Shown: positions 1 to 8,891 of the stretch, piece after piece | Numbering within the stretch: the first letter of the stretch is position 1 | Layout of the letters: each line of letters opens with the position of its first letter | Assembly: GCA_016292775.1 (NCBI GenBank) | Contig: JAEDFN010000018.1 | Span: forward strand, 1 to 34,475 | Length of the DNA stretch: 34,475 nt | From: Paludibacteraceae bacterium | GTDB lineage: Bacteria > Bacteroidota > Bacteroidia > Bacteroidales > Paludibacteraceae | Direction of reading: 5' to 3' | Made by a program: the position numbers and the translations under genes | The notes under the pieces: generated by a model | Told to the model about the DNA's origin: nothing | The model's input: only the letters and a program-made list of their open reading frames with translations | Databases searched by the model: none

Positions 1-202
1 GATGTTTCAGAGGTACATACACTAAATTAAAATGCACCCCTTCGAGTAACATATCCGAAGTAGCCACTACTTGTTTATCGGCAAAATCCATAACGGCACA
101 ATCGTCTCCGGCACCGATAATTGTAGATTTATTCTCTAATTTAATATCTTCTGTAAGTCTTTTAATAAGACCAAATTCTCCAAGGTCACTGATTTGAGTC
201 AT
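1..202 (-). CDS. thiL: Thiamine-monophosphate kinase, N-terminal part (cut by window edge)
   Basis: The reverse strand from an ATG at 202-200 encodes 67 residues that run off the window start. They begin MTQISDLGEFGLIKRL and include GAGDDCAVM, then TSDMLLEGVHFNL, which match the N-terminal ATP/Mg-binding region of ThiL. ThiL phosphorylates thiamine monophosphate to thiamine pyrophosphate in the cytoplasm. The GDD and D-x-L-x-EGVHF signatures are diagnostic of the family. The gene is divergent from the S41 protease and has its own -7 box about 20 bases upstream, which implies a very short leader. The C-terminal three quarters are outside the window, so integrity cannot be judged. Confidence 0.9.
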   Translation of the reverse strand, partial: MTQISDLGEFGLIKRLTEDIKLENKSTIIGAGDDCAVMDFADKQVVATSDMLLEGVHFNLVYVPLKH

Positions 203-220
203 AATAAAAATTAGTTTTTG

Positions 221-228
221 CAAAGGTA
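221..228 (-). promoter_or_regulatory. Bacteroidota-type -7 box for thiL
   Basis: The reverse strand reads TACCTTTG, a match to the Bacteroidota -7 consensus TAnnTTTG. A TTTG lies 17 bases further upstream (246-249 reversed), slightly closer than the usual 19-21. The box sits 19 bases before the thiL start codon. Confidence 0.55.
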
Positions 229-273
229 GTAAATTTTTAACAAAACAAAGATATTGGATTGGAATATTTTTAT

Positions 274-281
274 TAACTTTG
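274..281 (+). promoter_or_regulatory. Bacteroidota-type -7 box for the S41 protease operon
   Basis: TAACTTTG matches the TAnnTTTG -7 consensus and ends 25 bases before the protease ATG. The -33 element is weak (TTGG at 254-257). It is placed back to back with the thiL promoter on the other strand. Confidence 0.5.
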
Positions 282-306
282 AAATTTGAAATAAAACGCA
301 AAAAAG

Positions 307-1950
307 ATGAATACAAGAAGAGCTATTTTATTGTTAATATGCACTTTAAGCATTGGATCAATATTTTCGCAACAATCTAATGTAGATAAGGCGGCTTATG
401 AATTAGGAATGGCATTAGCTGCACAAAACACAAGATTAGACAGACAAGTAGAGAAATTGATGTACAAATACTGCACACTACTACAAAGTGTAAAGGGCAT
501 GTATGTAGATTCGGTAGACATAGATAAGTTCACCGACGATGCCATAAACAATGCATTAAAGGAGCTTGATCCGCACTCAATATACATTCCGAAATCGGAA
601 GTAGAAGAGATGAACGAAGGCATAGAAGGCAATTTTGTCGGCATAGGAGTGGCATACAATTTATATAACGACACGGTAGTGATAAACCAAACAATAAGTG
701 GCACACCGGCAGCGCGGGCAGGCATTTTACCAGGGGATAAAATAATAAGTATCGACGGGGTAAGAGTAGCCGGGGTAAAGATAAAACGCTCCAAGATACC
801 TGCAATGATAAAGGGTGAAAAAGACACTAAAGTACATTTGGGAATAAAGCGGGAAAATGTAAAAGACACTCTATCTTTCAGTATCAAGCGCGACAAGATA
901 CCTATCTATTCGGTTGATTTAGCAAAAATTATAAGGCCCGGGGTAGGCTATATCAAAGTAAATAGCTACTCGATGACCACAACCGACGAGGTAAATAAAG
1001 CGATAGAAACCCTTGAATCGGAAGGTGGGTTTCACACACTAATTCTGGATTTGCAAGGTAATGGAGGTGGCATTATGAAAGCAGCCATTAACATGGTAAA
1101 TCTTTTTCTCGAGCCGAATAAGACTATAGTATCATCAAAAGGCACCCATTATCCGGAACAATTTATACGTTCATCTAATTGGGGTAAGAAGTTGATAGAC
1201 ACAAAATTAATAGTGTTGATAGACGAATATTCCGCCTCTGCCAGCGAGATAACGGCCGGAGCCCTTCAAGATTGGGACCGTGCAACGATAATAGGTCGCC
1301 GATCTTTTGGTAAAGGATTGATACAAAACCGCACTACCCTTTACGACGGATCGGAATTACGCCTTACGATAGCTCGATATTTCACTCCTACAGGACGTAG
1401 CATTCAAAAACCATACGACAAAGGAGCCGAAAATTACTACCATGATTTGGAAAACAGATATAAACGCGGAGAATTTATGCATAGCGACAGCATAACTTTC
1501 CCTGACTCTTTAAAATACAAAACCCTTATCAAAGGCAAAACGATATATGGAGGAGGTGGAATTTTCCCTGACATTTTCGTACCTTTAGACACTAACAAAT
1601 ACACACAATACCACAAAAGTTTGCTAAGAAAAGGTATTATCAATAAAGAAACAACCTCTTATATTGCAAAAAACAGAAACAATCTCATTAGGTCATTCAA
1701 AAATATTGAATACTTTAAATATTATTTTACAGTACCTAATTCACTGTTAGACAAGATAAAAGAAGATTCGAAAGAGGAAAAAATCAATTTTGATGAAAAG
1801 GATTTTGACGATAGTAAAGAAAAAATATCACTACAAATAAAAGCCATAATAGGGCAAACATTATTCGGCACAAAAGCCTATTACGACATTATGTTACAAG
1901 AAAATGATGCTTTACAAAGAGCTTTACAATATATAAAAGAAGGAAAATGA
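307..1950 (+). CDS. S41-family C-terminal processing peptidase (CtpA/Tsp-like), exported
   Basis: This 547-residue serine protease is predicted to act in the periplasm, trimming or degrading proteins from their C-termini. A signal peptide covers roughly residues 1-22 (hydrophobic core, ending FSQQ). A PDZ domain spans about 108-195 (GNFVGIGV onward, with AGILPGD). The S41 catalytic core follows, with SASASEI giving catalytic Ser311, then Asp322 and Lys336 in SFGKG. The Ser-to-Lys spacing of 25 and Ser-to-Asp spacing of 11 are those of E. coli Tsp. The C-terminal 150 residues are charged and helical. Its stop overlaps the start of the methyltransferase gene (ATGA), so the two are translationally coupled. 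The family assignment is secure; the substrate is unknown. Confidence 0.93.
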   Translation: MNTRRAILLLICTLSIGSIFSQQSNVDKAAYELGMALAAQNTRLDRQVEKLMYKYCTLLQSVKGMYVDSVDIDKFTDDAINNALKELDPHSIYIPKSEVEEMNEGIEGNFVGIGVAYNLYNDTVVINQTISGTPAARAGILPGDKIISIDGVRVAGVKIKRSKIPAMIKGEKDTKVHLGIKRENVKDTLSFSIKRDKIPIYSVDLAKIIRPGVGYIKVNSYSMTTTDEVNKAIETLESEGGFHTLILDLQGNGGGIMKAAINMVNLFLEPNKTIVSSKGTHYPEQFIRSSNWGKKLIDTKLIVLIDEYSASASEITAGALQDWDRATIIGRRSFGKGLIQNRTTLYDGSELRLTIARYFTPTGRSIQKPYDKGAENYYHDLENRYKRGEFMHSDSITFPDSLKYKTLIKGKTIYGGGGIFPDIFVPLDTNKYTQYHKSLLRKGIINKETTSYIAKNRNNLIRSFKNIEYFKYYFTVPNSLLDKIKEDSKEEKINFDEKDFDDSKEKISLQIKAIIGQTLFGTKAYYDIMLQENDALQRALQYIKEGK

Positions 1951-3437
1951 AAGAATTCAACATGCTGGCAAAGACCTATTTCGGTCTTGAAGATATATTG
2001 GCCCGCGAATTAACCGAATTAGGTGCCAATGAGATAGAAACAGATAGAAGAGCAGTAAGATTTAAAGGCGATAAAGCTCTGTTGTACAAAGCGAACTTAA
2101 ACCTACGCAGTGCAATAAGAATATTGGTGCCGATAGCACAATTCAAAGCTACAGATGCCGATGAAGTATATGAAAAAGCAAAAAAGATAAACTGGGAAGA
2201 GTATTTTGGCATAAAACAGAATTTTATCATCAACGAGACGATAAAATCGGATAATTTCAGACACAGCAAATTTGTAGCATACAGATTAAAGGATGCCATA
2301 GCCGACTATTTTACTGAGAAATACGACAAGCGTCCATCGGTAAGCATCACATCACCGGACATTTATATCGACATACACATCTCTCATGATGAATGTACCA
2401 TTTCGTTGGACTCATCAGGGGAGAGTCTACACAAGCGCGGCTATAGGAGCAATCAAAACGAAGCACCAATCTCAGAGGCACAAGCGGCTGGAATGCTACT
2501 CATGGCGGGATGGGATGGCAGCAAAGATTTTATCGACCCTATGTGCGGTTCCGGTACATTCTTAATTGAAGCCGCATTGATAGCTCTTAACATTCCACCT
2601 TGCATTTACAGAAACCGCTTCGCTTTTGAAAAATGGCTTGATTTCGACAAAGAACTCTTTGACGATATTTATAACGACGATAGCAACGAACGTGAATTTA
2701 CCCATAAGATAATAGGCTATGACGTAAATCCAAATACGGTAAAGATAGCACAAGAAAACGTAAAAGCAGCCGGATTAGCAAAATACATAGAGGTACAATG
2801 CCGTGATATAGCTAATTTTGAGGAGGTTACAGAGCCGGCACTAATTGTCACCAACCCACCATATGGCGAAAGAATTAAGCCGGAAGATTTAAGAGAACTA
2901 TACCGTGAAATCGGACGAGCCTTAAAACATAAATTCGTTGACGGTGAAGCATGGGTAATATCATCTCATGTTGAGAACTTAGCGGCTATAGGACTTAAAC
3001 CTTCACAAAGAATAGAACTCAAAAACGGCGCTTTAGATTGTGAATATTGGAAATTTGAGATATTTCCGGGTACACACAAAGATTTTAAAGCCGAAGGGAA
3101 CAAGCTTACAAAGAGTTTTGAAACCACGAAAAAGAGAACAAATAGACACAGACATTTTGAAGAAGACGAAAAATTTAAAGAGAAAAAAAGAAGAAATAGT
3201 TTTTCAAAAAGCGACTCTCGTGATGGAGGAAAACGTTTTGAATCAGAAAAAAGGGATGGAGGAAAACGTTTTGAATCTGACAAGAGAGAGGGCGGAAAAC
3301 CATTTAAAAAGAGTGGCGATAAACCGAGAAAATATTCCGACAGTAAAATAAAAGACGACGCAAACTTCCCTAAAAAAGGCTCTCAGGAATATGAGATGAA
3401 GAAATACAGCAAAATGATTAAAAAGTTGGATTTATAA
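1947..3437 (+). CDS. THUMP-domain class I RNA methyltransferase (RlmL N-terminal-like)
   Basis: This 496-residue cytoplasmic SAM-dependent enzyme is predicted to methylate guanine N2 in RNA, as the RlmL/YpsC family does in 23S rRNA. A ferredoxin-like and THUMP region occupies about residues 1-155. The Rossmann methyltransferase domain follows, with SAM motif I at 194-203 (DFIDPMCGSG) and catalytic motif IV NPPY at 303-306. The core ends near residue 380. The remaining 110 residues are a Lys/Arg/Glu-rich, probably disordered tail containing three 11-residue repeats of the form DGGKRFESEKR. Usual family members are about 370-390 residues, so the tail is an addition. The start overlaps the upstream protease stop by four bases. 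The exact target nucleotide cannot be read from sequence. Confidence 0.9.
   Translation: MKEFNMLAKTYFGLEDILARELTELGANEIETDRRAVRFKGDKALLYKANLNLRSAIRILVPIAQFKATDADEVYEKAKKINWEEYFGIKQNFIINETIKSDNFRHSKFVAYRLKDAIADYFTEKYDKRPSVSITSPDIYIDIHISHDECTISLDSSGESLHKRGYRSNQNEAPISEAQAAGMLLMAGWDGSKDFIDPMCGSGTFLIEAALIALNIPPCIYRNRFAFEKWLDFDKELFDDIYNDDSNEREFTHKIIGYDVNPNTVKIAQENVKAAGLAKYIEVQCRDIANFEEVTEPALIVTNPPYGERIKPEDLRELYREIGRALKHKFVDGEAWVISSHVENLAAIGLKPSQRIELKNGALDCEYWKFEIFPGTHKDFKAEGNKLTKSFETTKKRTNRHRHFEEDEKFKEKKRRNSFSKSDSRDGGKRFESEKRDGGKRFESDKREGGKPFKKSGDKPRKYSDSKIKDDANFPKKGSQEYEMKKYSKMIKKLDL
3222..3320 (+). repeat. 33-base tandem repeat, three units, inside the methyltransferase tail
   Basis: Units begin at 3222, 3255 and 3288. 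The first two are almost identical (GATGGAGGAAAACGTTTTGA plus a variable end) and the third has diverged. Being a multiple of three, each unit adds 11 residues without shifting frame. Confidence 0.85.
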
Positions 3438-3491
3438 GGAGATACACCCCTGAAAGATAAGGTTTTACAGGGATAAAACAGAAATAAAAAA

Positions 3492-4004
3492 ATGGGAAAA
3501 ACAGAGTATCTCCCGATAGTAAACAAGCAAGGGGAGGTGATAGGGAAGGCGGATAGAACGAGTTGCCACAACAAAAAGAGCGAAGTAGAGCGCGAACAAT
3601 ACCTCCATCCGGTAGTACATCTGCATGTATTTTCCAATAATGGAGAACTTTATTTGCAGCGTCGCTCTTTTCAGAAGACGTTACTTCCAGGCTATTGGGA
3701 CACAGCAGTAGGCGGACATATCAGTTATGGAGAAACCGTAGAAGAGGCTCTTTGCAGAGAAGTATATGAAGAGATAGGTATCGAGAATTATACTCCGGAG
3801 CTCATTGATACATACCTATTTAAATCTGAAATAGAATGCGAATTGGTTTATGTTTTCCGCACAACATACAACGGTCCGTTTCATTGGAACGACGGAGAAG
3901 TTATAGATGGCAAATTTTGGAGCCAGAAAGAAATCAAAGAGTCGATAGGAAAAAACATTTTCACACCTAACCTCGAATTGGAATTAAAGAAATACATTTT
4001 ATAA
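3492..4004 (+). CDS. NUDIX hydrolase
   Basis: This is a 170-residue cytoplasmic pyrophosphohydrolase. The Nudix box is complete at residues 75-97: G, five residues, E81, seven residues, then REVYEEIGI. These acidic residues bind the divalent metals that drive cleavage of a nucleoside diphosphate linked to another group. The overall layout, starting with EYLPIVNKQGEVIGKADR and a conserved HPVVHLHVF strand, resembles the YfcD/isopentenyl-diphosphate-isomerase-like Nudix subgroup often found in Bacteroidales. The substrate is not predictable. It starts 54 bases after the methyltransferase stop with no visible promoter between, so it is probably the last gene of the operon, and a strong hairpin follows. 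Confidence 0.9.
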   Translation: MGKTEYLPIVNKQGEVIGKADRTSCHNKKSEVEREQYLHPVVHLHVFSNNGELYLQRRSFQKTLLPGYWDTAVGGHISYGETVEEALCREVYEEIGIENYTPELIDTYLFKSEIECELVYVFRTTYNGPFHWNDGEVIDGKFWSQKEIKESIGKNIFTPNLELELKKYIL

Positions 4005-4007
4005 TAT

Positions 4008-4047
4008 TATTGCTACCTTATCGAAAAAAAATCATAAGGTAGCAATA
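4008..4047 (+). terminator. Hairpin terminator after the NUDIX gene
   Basis: A perfect 14-bp stem (4008-4021 with 4034-4047) encloses a 12-base A-rich loop and is followed by TTTTTA. It sits between convergent genes, so it may also limit read-through from engB on the other strand, although the T-run favours the plus strand. Confidence 0.85.
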
Positions 4048-4059
4048 TTTTTATAATCA

Positions 4060-4674
4060 TCACTGTCCATCAGCTTGAGAAATTTCATTAATGATAGACT
4101 CAATATAGTCTAACACCTCATCGCGCCCCACACCCTTCTCGGAAGAGGTAACAAAAATAGGAGGAAGAGATTCCCACGTTTCGAGTAATTTATTTTTATA
4201 CGCTGCAAGATTTTCCATAAGTTGTTTATTACTAAGCTTATCCGATTTTGTAAAGATAATTGAGAACGGAATTGAAGATTGACCGAGCCAATCGATAAAA
4301 TCGAGATCTATTTGCTGAGGTTCCAATCTACTATCTATAAGGACGAACAGATTCGTAAGCTGAGTGCGAAACAAGATATAATTATCAATTATTGATTTTA
4401 GTTTACGACGTTGCTCTTTTGAAGCACGAGCATATCCATAACCCGGCAAATCCACCACATACCAATTTCTATTAACTAAAAAATGGTTTATAAGAAGAGT
4501 TTTTCCCGGTTTGGAAGAAGTTTTAGCCAAATCTTTAGACTGCAAAAGCATATTTATCAAAGAAGACTTACCCACATTACTACGGCCAATAAAGGCAAAC
4601 TCACATATTTTACTATTCGGACAACTTCTATAATCCAAATTAGAAACAACAAATTCTGCAGAATTGATTTTCAT
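4060..4674 (-). CDS. engB: Ribosome-biogenesis GTPase EngB (YsxC/YihA)
   Basis: This 204-residue TRAFAC-class GTPase is known in other bacteria to be needed for late assembly of the 50S ribosomal subunit. G1 is GRSNVGKSS at residues 30-38, the G2 threonine is at 59 in a PGKT segment, and G3 is DLPGYG at 75-80, which is the characteristic EngB form. G4 is TKSD near 142 and an SS-containing G5 follows. The length is typical. It is the last gene of a minus-strand run, 49 bases after the symporter stop. The window also encodes Der and Era, giving three ribosome-assembly GTPases. Confidence 0.95.
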   Translation of the reverse strand: MKINSAEFVVSNLDYRSCPNSKICEFAFIGRSNVGKSSLINMLLQSKDLAKTSSKPGKTLLINHFLVNRNWYVVDLPGYGYARASKEQRRKLKSIIDNYILFRTQLTNLFVLIDSRLEPQQIDLDFIDWLGQSSIPFSIIFTKSDKLSNKQLMENLAAYKNKLLETWESLPPIFVTSSEKGVGRDEVLDYIESIINEISQADGQ

Positions 4675-4723
4675 AAACTTTATAAATTAATAAGTTAACA
4701 AAAAAACAGAAGCCATTACACTA

Positions 4724-6157
4724 TTAATCCCTTTTATTAAGAGAGGCACAAAAGAGACCGACGAAAGTAAGAATACCATTTAAAAGTAATAATTCGTAGC
4801 CAAAAACATAGCCGCAAAAACGTGATAATGACCAACTGATAATTAAACAAAAGATAGGAGAGGCTACTGCAATATACGGCACTAACGCATCTTTAGGCTT
4901 ACGTTTTGTAAACAAACCGAAAGCAAACAAACCGAGTAGCGGACCATAAGCGTAGCCGACAATGGTATATATAGTATCGATAATGGAATTATTTTGCGTA
5001 TAGCCAAAAGCAATTACGAGAATAGCAAAAAATGCCGACACTATTATATGAATATTTTTCCGAAGGCTAACAGCCTTTGACTGCTCTAATCGTTTGACAT
5101 TAAAGAAATCTACTGCAATAGTAGTAGTTATAGATGTAAGGGCGGAATCGGCACTCGAAAAAGAGGCTGCAATAATTCCGAGTAGAAAACAAACAGAGGC
5201 AATCGGAGACATGTAATTCGACACGAAGAAAGGTAAAATATTATCCGGAGCTTCTGGTAAGGAAATACTATTTGATTGAGCCACAAAGAGTAAAATAGTA
5301 CCCAACAATAAAAGGATAATATTAATCGGCAAGAAAGCAGAACCATATACAAGCATATTGGTTCTACTCTGCTTTAGTGTTTTGCAAGTGATATTCTTCT
5401 GCATCATATCTTGATCGAGCCCGGTCATCACGACGACGATAAAAGCACCACTAATAAATTGTTTCCAGAAATTACGAGGGGAAGCGAAATCATTCCAAAC
5501 AAAGATATCGGTCAATTCTGAATTCCACAAATCACTCAAAGATATATTGTTTGGGAGCATTTTCCAGGCATCCACGCACATAAAAACGATAGCGGCAACG
5601 AGGAAAAGAGTCTGTAAAGAGTCGGTCCACACGATAGTTTTTATGCCCGAGCGACGAGTATAAAGCCACATTACGAAAACGATAACAACGGTTACAACGG
5701 CAAAAGGAACATTATATTTAGAAAATATAAACATCTCAAGAGCAATAATAACAACGTATAATTTGGTAGCGGAGCTGACGATTTTAGCGACAACAAAAAA
5801 GGCAGAACCAATATGATAACTCTTTGAGCCAAAGCGTATATTAAGGTATTCGTAAATAGATGTGAGGTTAAGTTTATAATAAAGAGGCAGCAAAATAAAA
5901 GCTACAATAAGATATCCGAGAATAAAACCGAGGCAAGTCTGCAAATAAGTCCAATGCCCTGCCCCCACCATTCCGGGTACCGAAACGACACTAATACCGG
6001 AAATAGTGGCTCCTATCATTCCAAAAGCCACAAGATACCATGGAGAATTATGATTTCCGGAGAAGAAAGTAACATTATCACCCCCTTTGCGAGATACAAA
6101 ATAATCTACAACAAAGAGAAGAAATAGATAAAATATTATTACAACAAAATAATACAT
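4724..6157 (-). CDS. Sodium:solute symporter (SSS family)
   Basis: This 477-residue inner-membrane protein has about 13 predicted hydrophobic segments and no signal peptide. The N-terminal FFSGNHNSPWYLVAFGMIGATISGISVVSVPG region is the typical first part of the SSS/LeuT fold, with the unwound TM1 segment rich in small residues. Ala/Ser-rich SSADSALTS lies in the segment that in this family contributes a sodium site. The family couples sodium influx to uptake of sugars, amino acids, vitamins or organic acids; the substrate here cannot be named. It lies between queG (81 bases upstream) and engB. Confidence 0.88.
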   Translation of the reverse strand: MYYFVVIIFYLFLLFVVDYFVSRKGGDNVTFFSGNHNSPWYLVAFGMIGATISGISVVSVPGMVGAGHWTYLQTCLGFILGYLIVAFILLPLYYKLNLTSIYEYLNIRFGSKSYHIGSAFFVVAKIVSSATKLYVVIIALEMFIFSKYNVPFAVVTVVIVFVMWLYTRRSGIKTIVWTDSLQTLFLVAAIVFMCVDAWKMLPNNISLSDLWNSELTDIFVWNDFASPRNFWKQFISGAFIVVVMTGLDQDMMQKNITCKTLKQSRTNMLVYGSAFLPINIILLLLGTILLFVAQSNSISLPEAPDNILPFFVSNYMSPIASVCFLLGIIAASFSSADSALTSITTTIAVDFFNVKRLEQSKAVSLRKNIHIIVSAFFAILVIAFGYTQNNSIIDTIYTIVGYAYGPLLGLFAFGLFTKRKPKDALVPYIAVASPIFCLIISWSLSRFCGYVFGYELLLLNGILTFVGLFCASLNKRD

Positions 6158-6238
6158 TGTATTTTAATAGTGATAATTAATAAAATGATAATGAGGTTGT
6201 AAATTCATAAACAGACAAAAAAGCAATCCGAAATATTT

Positions 6239-7225
6239 TTACAAAACATCATCATTACCATTGATATAACAGTCATCCTGCCGCGTTTTCATTTGATTAT
6301 GGTTAGAAATAGAAAAGAAAGAATTAATTTGCGCTGCTCTATTTCGCAATTTTCCGGCACCTGCGCGTTTTAGAGGACTGAATTTCAATTGTTTTCGAAA
6401 AATTGAATTATTTATAGCAGGCCAATCTACATCAAAAATTCCATCAATAGGCATCAATTCAGGAATATTATGTGGTTTAGCAAATCTATTCCAAGGGCAA
6501 GCAGTGAGGCAATATTCACACCCGAAGAGGATATTTTTTGATTTAGAGAGAAGCTTATCGGGGATACCATCTTTACTCTCGATAGTAAAATACGACAAAC
6601 ACTTGTTGGCATCGAGCAAGTTAGAATTATTCTTACTGATAGCGCCTGTAGGGCAAGCATCCAAGCAAGCAGTACATCTACCACAACGCTCAGAGATAGG
6701 AGTATCCGGAGCAAGAGATAAAGTGGTAAACATCACGCCGATAAATGTAAAAGAGCCTACTTTAGGGTTAATAAGCATACTGTTTTTTCCAATCCAGCCA
6801 AGACCGGCTTTCCACGCCCAATATCTATCGAAAACAGGGGCGGAATCGCAAAACTGTGCAAAGCAGCCATCAGGAAGATGATATTTTAATGATATTTCAT
6901 CAGCCATCAAACGCAATTTATTTCTCACAACATAATGATAATCGGTACCATACGCGTAAGAGGCAATTTTATATTTTTCATCAGGCTGATAATGATTGGA
7001 GAAATAATTTAAGAGCACTACAATAGCGGTATTTGCACCATCGAGTAAAAGGGATGGATTCATACGCTTATCGGTATTTTCTCTCATATAGTGCATATCT
7101 GCATCGAAACCGGCATTAAGCCAAGAGGAGAATTTTTGTGCAGGAAGAGCGGTATCGGAAATATTGGCAAACCCGCAAGCAGAAAAGCCATAAGATAGTG
7201 CCAAATTTTTTATATACTCTTCCAT
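6239..7225 (-). CDS. queG: Epoxyqueuosine reductase
   Basis: This cytoplasmic cobalamin and iron-sulfur enzyme reduces epoxyqueuosine to queuosine, the last step of the tRNA wobble modification. The substrate and cobalamin region contains CDSAPVFDRYWAWKAG followed by LGWIGKNS, a QueG hallmark including the conserved DS-x-P aspartate. Two 4Fe-4S clusters are provided by CGRCTACLDACP and CEYCLTACPWN. I chose the ATG at 7225-7223, giving 328 residues starting MEEYIKNLALSYGF. A TTG nine bases upstream is possible but would add only MFF. It starts 15 bases after the stop of the TlpA-like gene and is probably co-transcribed with it. The C-terminus is shorter than in E. coli QueG and lacks the HEAT-like extension, as in many bacteria. 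Confidence 0.93.
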   Translation of the reverse strand: MEEYIKNLALSYGFSACGFANISDTALPAQKFSSWLNAGFDADMHYMRENTDKRMNPSLLLDGANTAIVVLLNYFSNHYQPDEKYKIASYAYGTDYHYVVRNKLRLMADEISLKYHLPDGCFAQFCDSAPVFDRYWAWKAGLGWIGKNSMLINPKVGSFTFIGVMFTTLSLAPDTPISERCGRCTACLDACPTGAISKNNSNLLDANKCLSYFTIESKDGIPDKLLSKSKNILFGCEYCLTACPWNRFAKPHNIPELMPIDGIFDVDWPAINNSIFRKQLKFSPLKRAGAGKLRNRAAQINSFFSISNHNQMKTRQDDCYINGNDDVL

Positions 7226-7240
7226 AAAAAACAATGCAGA

Positions 7241-8335
7241 TTATAAAATTTCGAGGATAGCCTTTTCCAAGTTTTCGTGATTAAAACGCCCCACAATATC
7301 TCCATTTCTATCCATAAGGAAGAAAGTAGGCAATTCGGAGACATTATAATAAGAAAGGGCTTTACAATTCAAAGGGTCGTTATCACGGACGGAAATCCAA
7401 GGCATTTCACGACTTTTCTCTACCCAAAGCAGATGATTCGGGTCGACGGATACCTGGTAGATATTAAATCCACGAGAAGCATATTTGTCGTATAACTCTC
7501 TCAAAAAGAGCGTGTGAGCCGAAGCCGTTTCCAAAGAGTAAGAGGTGAAATCTATAAGCACTACATCACCAACGAGAGAAGATAATTTAACGATATCCCC
7601 TACCCGATTTGGCAAAGCAATATCGACGAAACCTTGTACAGTAGAAACGTCAATAATTTTTTGTAACATCTCCGACTTATCGCGCGACATACTCATAGCA
7701 GTAAGAGTTTGAGTACGAAGCGGTTCCGTACGGTAATAATCAGGATAAAAAAGGCTGTAAGAGGTTGCTACCGCCGACCAATATTTCAAATCGTTTTTAT
7801 TATAAGGATCTAAATAGTAATATCCGTAAACGGTTTGATACAAAGCATAATATGCAGCGGCAGAACGAGGATTATCCAAAATTATATTTTGGGCAAGAAA
7901 GCGGTGCAATTCCAATTTCTCATCCACTTTATATAAGTCTTTAGAAAGCGCTATTTTTTGCAATTCATAGCTGGAGCGTCGCAACTCAAGGATTTTTGCC
8001 GACTCCTCACTACCCTCTATTTCTGCATTAAAAATATCATTAACATCGGCATCTACTATCACATTCTCAGAAACAGAATCGAGAGCAAGCATGATAGTTT
8101 TATCATTTACACGAAGGCGATAAAATTCCGGATATTTATTACGGATAACAGAAAAAGAGAATTTACCTTTTTTGTTTAATTTTACAGAATCCAACACCTC
8201 GATATTGCTCATTTTATTGCATTCAAAATAGAGCATAGCATTATCGGCATTAGAGATATGCCCTGTAATTTTAGTTTTCTCGGCACAAGAAGCGAGAAAC
8301 ATCACGATGGAAAGAAAGAATATAATTTTTTTCAT
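7241..8335 (-). CDS. DUF4369-type lipoprotein with thioredoxin fold lacking CXXC
   Basis: This 364-residue lipoprotein has signal peptide MKKIIFFLSIVMFLASC, with the lipidated cysteine at residue 17. Residues about 20-110 resemble DUF4369 (ITGHISNADNAMLYFE, then LDSVKLNKKGKFSF), the usual N-terminal partner of TlpA/AhpC-type thioredoxins in Bacteroidales. A helical linker follows, and the last 125 residues have a thioredoxin fold: VVLIDFTSYSLETASAHTLF, then NIYQVSVDP, then a cis-proline loop LPTFFLMDRNG. Where the redox motif should be (WCxxC) the sequence reads YSLET, so both cysteines are absent. It is therefore unlikely to be a disulfide oxidoreductase and may be a binding or structural relative. 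It starts 6 bases after the CYTH gene and precedes queG. Confidence 0.82.
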   Translation of the reverse strand: MKKIIFFLSIVMFLASCAEKTKITGHISNADNAMLYFECNKMSNIEVLDSVKLNKKGKFSFSVIRNKYPEFYRLRVNDKTIMLALDSVSENVIVDADVNDIFNAEIEGSEESAKILELRRSSYELQKIALSKDLYKVDEKLELHRFLAQNIILDNPRSAAAYYALYQTVYGYYYLDPYNKNDLKYWSAVATSYSLFYPDYYRTEPLRTQTLTAMSMSRDKSEMLQKIIDVSTVQGFVDIALPNRVGDIVKLSSLVGDVVLIDFTSYSLETASAHTLFLRELYDKYASRGFNIYQVSVDPNHLLWVEKSREMPWISVRDNDPLNCKALSYYNVSELPTFFLMDRNGDIVGRFNHENLEKAILEIL

Positions 8336-8341
8336 AATAAA

Positions 8342-8806
8342 TTATTTCCAATTAATATAAGGATTTTTAAAAAGGAGAGCATTGTAGTACTGAGGATTAC
8401 CTGTAACTTCATCGCCTACAAAATCGGGTTTTTCGTACGAATCATTCTCGTTTTCGAGTTCCAATTCCGCAATAACGAGCCCCTCGTTAAGGCCGTGAAA
8501 TTCATCTATTTCCCAAATTTTTCCTTTATACTCAAGCACATAACGAGTTTTTGAAATTATTGGTTGTATGCATGTATTTTGCAACATCTCATGAGCATCA
8601 TTTACAGGAATCGGATATTCATATTCATTACGGGCAAAACCGATAGTAGAATTTTTTATAGTAATAAAAGCATTGTCATCGATAATACGGATACGTACTA
8701 CCCTATCTTTATCGCTACAAATATATCCTTGAGCAATTTGATGGGGGATACCCATTTTATAATTGGTATTAGTAACGAGGAACTTTCGTTCAATTTCTAC
8801 AGCCAT
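8342..8806 (-). CDS. CYTH-domain protein (triphosphate tunnel enzyme family)
   Basis: This 154-residue cytoplasmic protein opens with MAVEIERKFLV, which carries the ExExK signature (Glu4, Glu6, Lys8) of CYTH/triphosphate tunnel metalloenzymes. Later strands contain VVRIRIIDDNAFITIK, YEYPIP, and WEIDEFHGLNEGLVIAELEL, giving the alternating acidic and basic tunnel residues. Small bacterial members usually hydrolyse inorganic triphosphate or have unknown substrates; adenylate cyclase activity is known only for some class IV enzymes. It appears to head a minus-strand operon with the TlpA-like lipoprotein and queG, and it has its own -7 box. Confidence 0.88.
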   Translation of the reverse strand: MAVEIERKFLVTNTNYKMGIPHQIAQGYICSDKDRVVRIRIIDDNAFITIKNSTIGFARNEYEYPIPVNDAHEMLQNTCIQPIISKTRYVLEYKGKIWEIDEFHGLNEGLVIAELELENENDSYEKPDFVGDEVTGNPQYYNALLFKNPYINWK

Positions 8807-8849
8807 ATACGCTAAAAATCAATAAAATACTGTAACAATTTAAGCATTG

Positions 8850-8857
8850 CAAAGTTA
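8850..8857 (-). promoter_or_regulatory. -7 box upstream of the CYTH operon
   Basis: The reverse strand reads TAACTTTG, fitting the TAnnTTTG consensus, 43 bases before the CYTH start. No clear TTTG -33 element is visible at the expected distance. Confidence 0.5.
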
Positions 8858-8891
8858 CTAATAATTCGTTAATAATGCTATACCATCACAA

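Noticed and set aside
3040..3351. 103-codon open frame overlapping the methyltransferase tail in another plus-strand frame
   Set aside because: It results from the A-rich tandem repeats of the tail and has no independent features.
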